Source: Actinomycetota bacterium
GTDB lineage: Bacteria > Actinomycetota > Aquicultoria > Aquicultorales > Aquicultoraceae
DNA length: 6,902 nucleotides
Assembly (NCBI GenBank): GCA_030017355.1
Contig: JASEIR010000061.1
Coordinates: 1-6,902 of the forward strand
Direction of reading: 5' to 3'
Shown here: positions 5,881 to 6,902 of the stretch, in pieces
How the letters are laid out: each line of letters begins with the position of its first letter
How positions within the stretch are numbered: the stretch's first letter is position 1
The notes under the pieces: generated by a model
Told to the model about the DNA's origin: nothing
What the model saw: only the letters and a program-made list of their open reading frames with translations
Databases searched by the model: none
Program-made: the position numbers and the translations under genes

Positions 5881-6429
5881 ATCGCAACAGAGGCGAGGGT
5901 GAACGAGAGAATTCGCACCCCAAGAGTTCGACTTATTTCGCACGATGGGACTCAGCTGGGAATTAAGACGCTCGAAGAGGCTTTGAAGATTGCCTATGAT
6001 GCTGGCCTTGATCTGGTCGAAGTTGCTCCTCAGGCTGAACCGCCTGTTTGCAGGATTATGGATTATAGCAAGTACAAATACGAGCAGGCGCAAAGGGCAA
6101 AGAGAGCGAAAAAGCACGCTGCGACAATGGTTCTTAAAGAGATGAAGCTTCGACCCAAGATTGACAATCACGATTTTGAGGTTAAGAAACGGCACATAAT
6201 TCGCTTTCTGGAAGACGGTGCGAAAGTTAAGGTTACCATCATGTTCAGGGGTCGTGAAATGGCACATACCGAGCTAGGAAGAAAGCTTCTAGACCGTCTA
6301 GCTGGTGAGGTACAGGATATAGGAAAAGTCGAATCCCAGCCAAAGTTGGATGGGAGAAACATGGTGATGGTATTGGCACCTATCTCTAAAATGCCAACAA
6401 AATCGGGCGAAGAGTCTAAAGAACAGTAA
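5881..6429 (+). CDS. infC: Translation initiation factor IF-3
   Basis: IF3 binds the 30S subunit, prevents premature 50S joining and checks the start codon and initiator tRNA. From ATC 5881 the protein has 182 residues, a normal length. The N-domain (about 8-75) contains NERIRTPRVRLI, GLDLVEVAPQAEPPVCRIMDYSK and the family signature region. A lysine-rich linker (about 70-82) leads to the C-domain (about 83-170) with KEMKLRPKID, RFLEDGAKVKV and FRGREM. The short tail is Lys/Glu/Ser-rich. The preferred start is ATC because of the strong Shine-Dalgarno at 5867-5875. The alternative is GTG 5899, 176 residues, with only a weak GAGG at 5890-5893. An unusual AUU start with IF3 self-repression is established for E. 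coli infC; the same logic here is inference. It heads the infC-rpmI-rplT order and lies behind an attenuated leader. Confidence 0.97.
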   Translation: MATEARVNERIRTPRVRLISHDGTQLGIKTLEEALKIAYDAGLDLVEVAPQAEPPVCRIMDYSKYKYEQAQRAKRAKKHAATMVLKEMKLRPKIDNHDFEVKKRHIIRFLEDGAKVKVTIMFRGREMAHTELGRKLLDRLAGEVQDIGKVESQPKLDGRNMVMVLAPISKMPTKSGEESKEQ

Positions 6430-6642
6430 GGGTCCCAGCGTTTCTATATAGTTTCTATATCAAGTGTAGCATTAACTTGCTGTTGATCCATGTTAGCATG
6501 CATATGTGATGGGTCATGCGAGTTTTGCTGTGTAATCTTTTTAAATTAATATTCTTGACGCTAACAATGTTCTTGAGGCTAAGGAATGTAGTTTTAGCAT
6601 CAGGTATGAAAATTTAACATCGAGTTTGGAAAGGAGCAGATT
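6430..6642 (+). promoter_or_regulatory. infC-rpmI intergenic region with repeats and possible RNA helices
   Basis: This 213-bp gap holds no convincing gene. An 11-base unit GTTTCTATATA (6440-6450) is repeated next door as GTTTCTATATC (6451-6461). A second imperfect tandem repeat pairs TTCTTGACGCTAACAATG (6552-6569) with TTCTTGAGGCTAAGGAATG (6570-6588). Possible helices are TGTTAGC (6491-6497)/GCTAACA (6560-6566), GATCCA (6485-6490)/TGGGTC (6510-6515) and GCTAA (6578-6582)/TTAGC (6594-6598). In E. coli the L20 translational operator lies between infC and rpmI, so a regulatory RNA here is plausible but unproven. TTGACG at 6555-6560 resembles a -35 box, but no good -10 is correctly spaced. Confidence 0.4.
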
Positions 6643-6837
6643 ATGCAAAAGATGAAAACCCACCGTGGAGCGGCAAAGCGCTTCAAGGTTACAGGTACCG
6701 GGAAGCTTACATATAAGCATGCCTTTACAAGTCATATTCTTACAAAGAAAACTGCAAAACGCAAAAGACAACTTCGTAAAGATGGGATTTTGGACAAGAC
6801 AAACGAGAAGAGTGTCAAGCGTTTGCTTGGAATCTAG
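6643..6837 (+). CDS. rpmI: 50S ribosomal protein L35
   Basis: This 64-residue, highly basic protein has the normal length of L35 (bL35) and belongs to the large ribosomal subunit. The family opening KMKTHRGAAKRFK (residues 3-15) followed by TGTGKL is intact, and the C-terminus DKTNEKSVKRLLGI has the usual pattern. ATG 6643 follows AAGGAG (6631-6636) at six bases. It lies between infC and rplT, the conserved operon order. Expression is probably coupled to rplT and controlled by the infC leader, the upstream gap, or both. Confidence 0.98.
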   Translation: MQKMKTHRGAAKRFKVTGTGKLTYKHAFTSHILTKKTAKRKRQLRKDGILDKTNEKSVKRLLGI

Positions 6838-6893
6838 GCATTCGGTATGCAGGTGTTCTTTGATTGGATTTTGTTTGAAGGGATTGATGGTTG

Positions 6894-6902
6894 ATGCCAA
6901 GG
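6894..6902 (+). CDS. rplT: 50S ribosomal protein L20, first three codons only (partial)
   Basis: ATG CCA AGG (Met-Pro-Arg) ends the window, 56 bases after the rpmI stop. AAGGGA (6878-6883) precedes it by ten bases. L20 proteins commonly begin MPRVKR or MARVKR, and rplT normally follows rpmI. The assignment therefore rests mainly on gene order plus this short match. L20 is an early 50S assembly protein and the known feedback regulator of this operon in several bacteria. Confidence 0.75.

Noticed and set aside
5836..6267. 143-codon minus-strand frame opposite infC
   Set aside because: It is the antisense shadow of the well-conserved infC; it has no family features.
6490..6549. 19-codon cysteine-rich frame (five Cys) between infC and rpmI
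   Set aside because: It has no ribosome-binding site, lies within the repeat-bearing gap, and is short enough for the Cys pattern to arise by chance.
6555..6583. Internal promoter before rpmI
   Set aside because: TTGACG looks like a -35 box, but the sequence 16-18 bases downstream has no reasonable -10 box.
6541..6900. 119-codon minus-strand frame opposite rpmI
   Set aside because: It covers rpmI and its untranslated flanks on the wrong strand and shows no recognisable domain.

Overview
The window carries housekeeping translation genes beside a small set of unrelated genes. The translation part is thrS, then infC, rpmI and the first three codons of rplT, all on the + strand. It is preceded by a chemotaxis receptor (+), a TIM-barrel sugar isomerase-like gene (-) and a small unrecognised gene (+). 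The organism is probably a motile, moderately AT-rich bacterium of a Gram-positive-type lineage. A T-box riboswitch in front of thrS points to Firmicutes or Actinobacteriota. The IF3 wording around residues 87-127 (KEMKLRPKID, RFLEDGAKVKV, TIMFRGREM) reads to me more like actinobacterial IF3, so a deep-branching Actinobacteriota member is my best guess. This is inference without a search.

Layout. Bases 3-32 form a GC-rich double hairpin resembling a dispersed REP-type repeat. Bases 92-1579 encode a methyl-accepting chemotaxis protein with two membrane helices but almost no extracytoplasmic domain; its stop codon lies in a perfect 17-bp tandem duplication. A 238-bp convergent gap with several inverted repeats separates it from the minus-strand isomerase-like gene (1818-2678), whose expected metal ligands look degenerate. 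A 91-codon gene of unknown function (2825-3100) starts with GTG behind a strong ribosome-binding site. A good promoter (3166-3194) then drives a threonine T-box leader (about 3201-3490) whose specifier loop shows the Thr codon ACC. It ends in an antiterminator/terminator switch just before thrS (3515-5419).

A second transcription unit begins about 100 bases after thrS. It has a probable promoter (5496-5525) and a structured leader of about 210 nt with a possible pseudoknot and a clear intrinsic terminator (5714-5742), consistent with an L20-type autoregulatory leader. infC follows and appears to start with the rare codon ATC at 5881, since an in-frame stop overlaps its near-perfect Shine-Dalgarno sequence. 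A 213-bp gap with repeats and possible long-range helices separates infC from rpmI (6643-6837), and rplT starts at 6894 and runs off the window.

The translation genes show three apparent feedback points: uncharged tRNA-Thr sensing for thrS, probable ribosomal protein L20 control of the infC leader, and a non-canonical start codon that would let IF3 limit its own synthesis. I see no CRISPR array, transposase, defence system or tRNA/rRNA gene. No wholly new system is evident; the most unusual points are in the RNA leaders, the infC start and the atypical MCP and TIM-barrel proteins.
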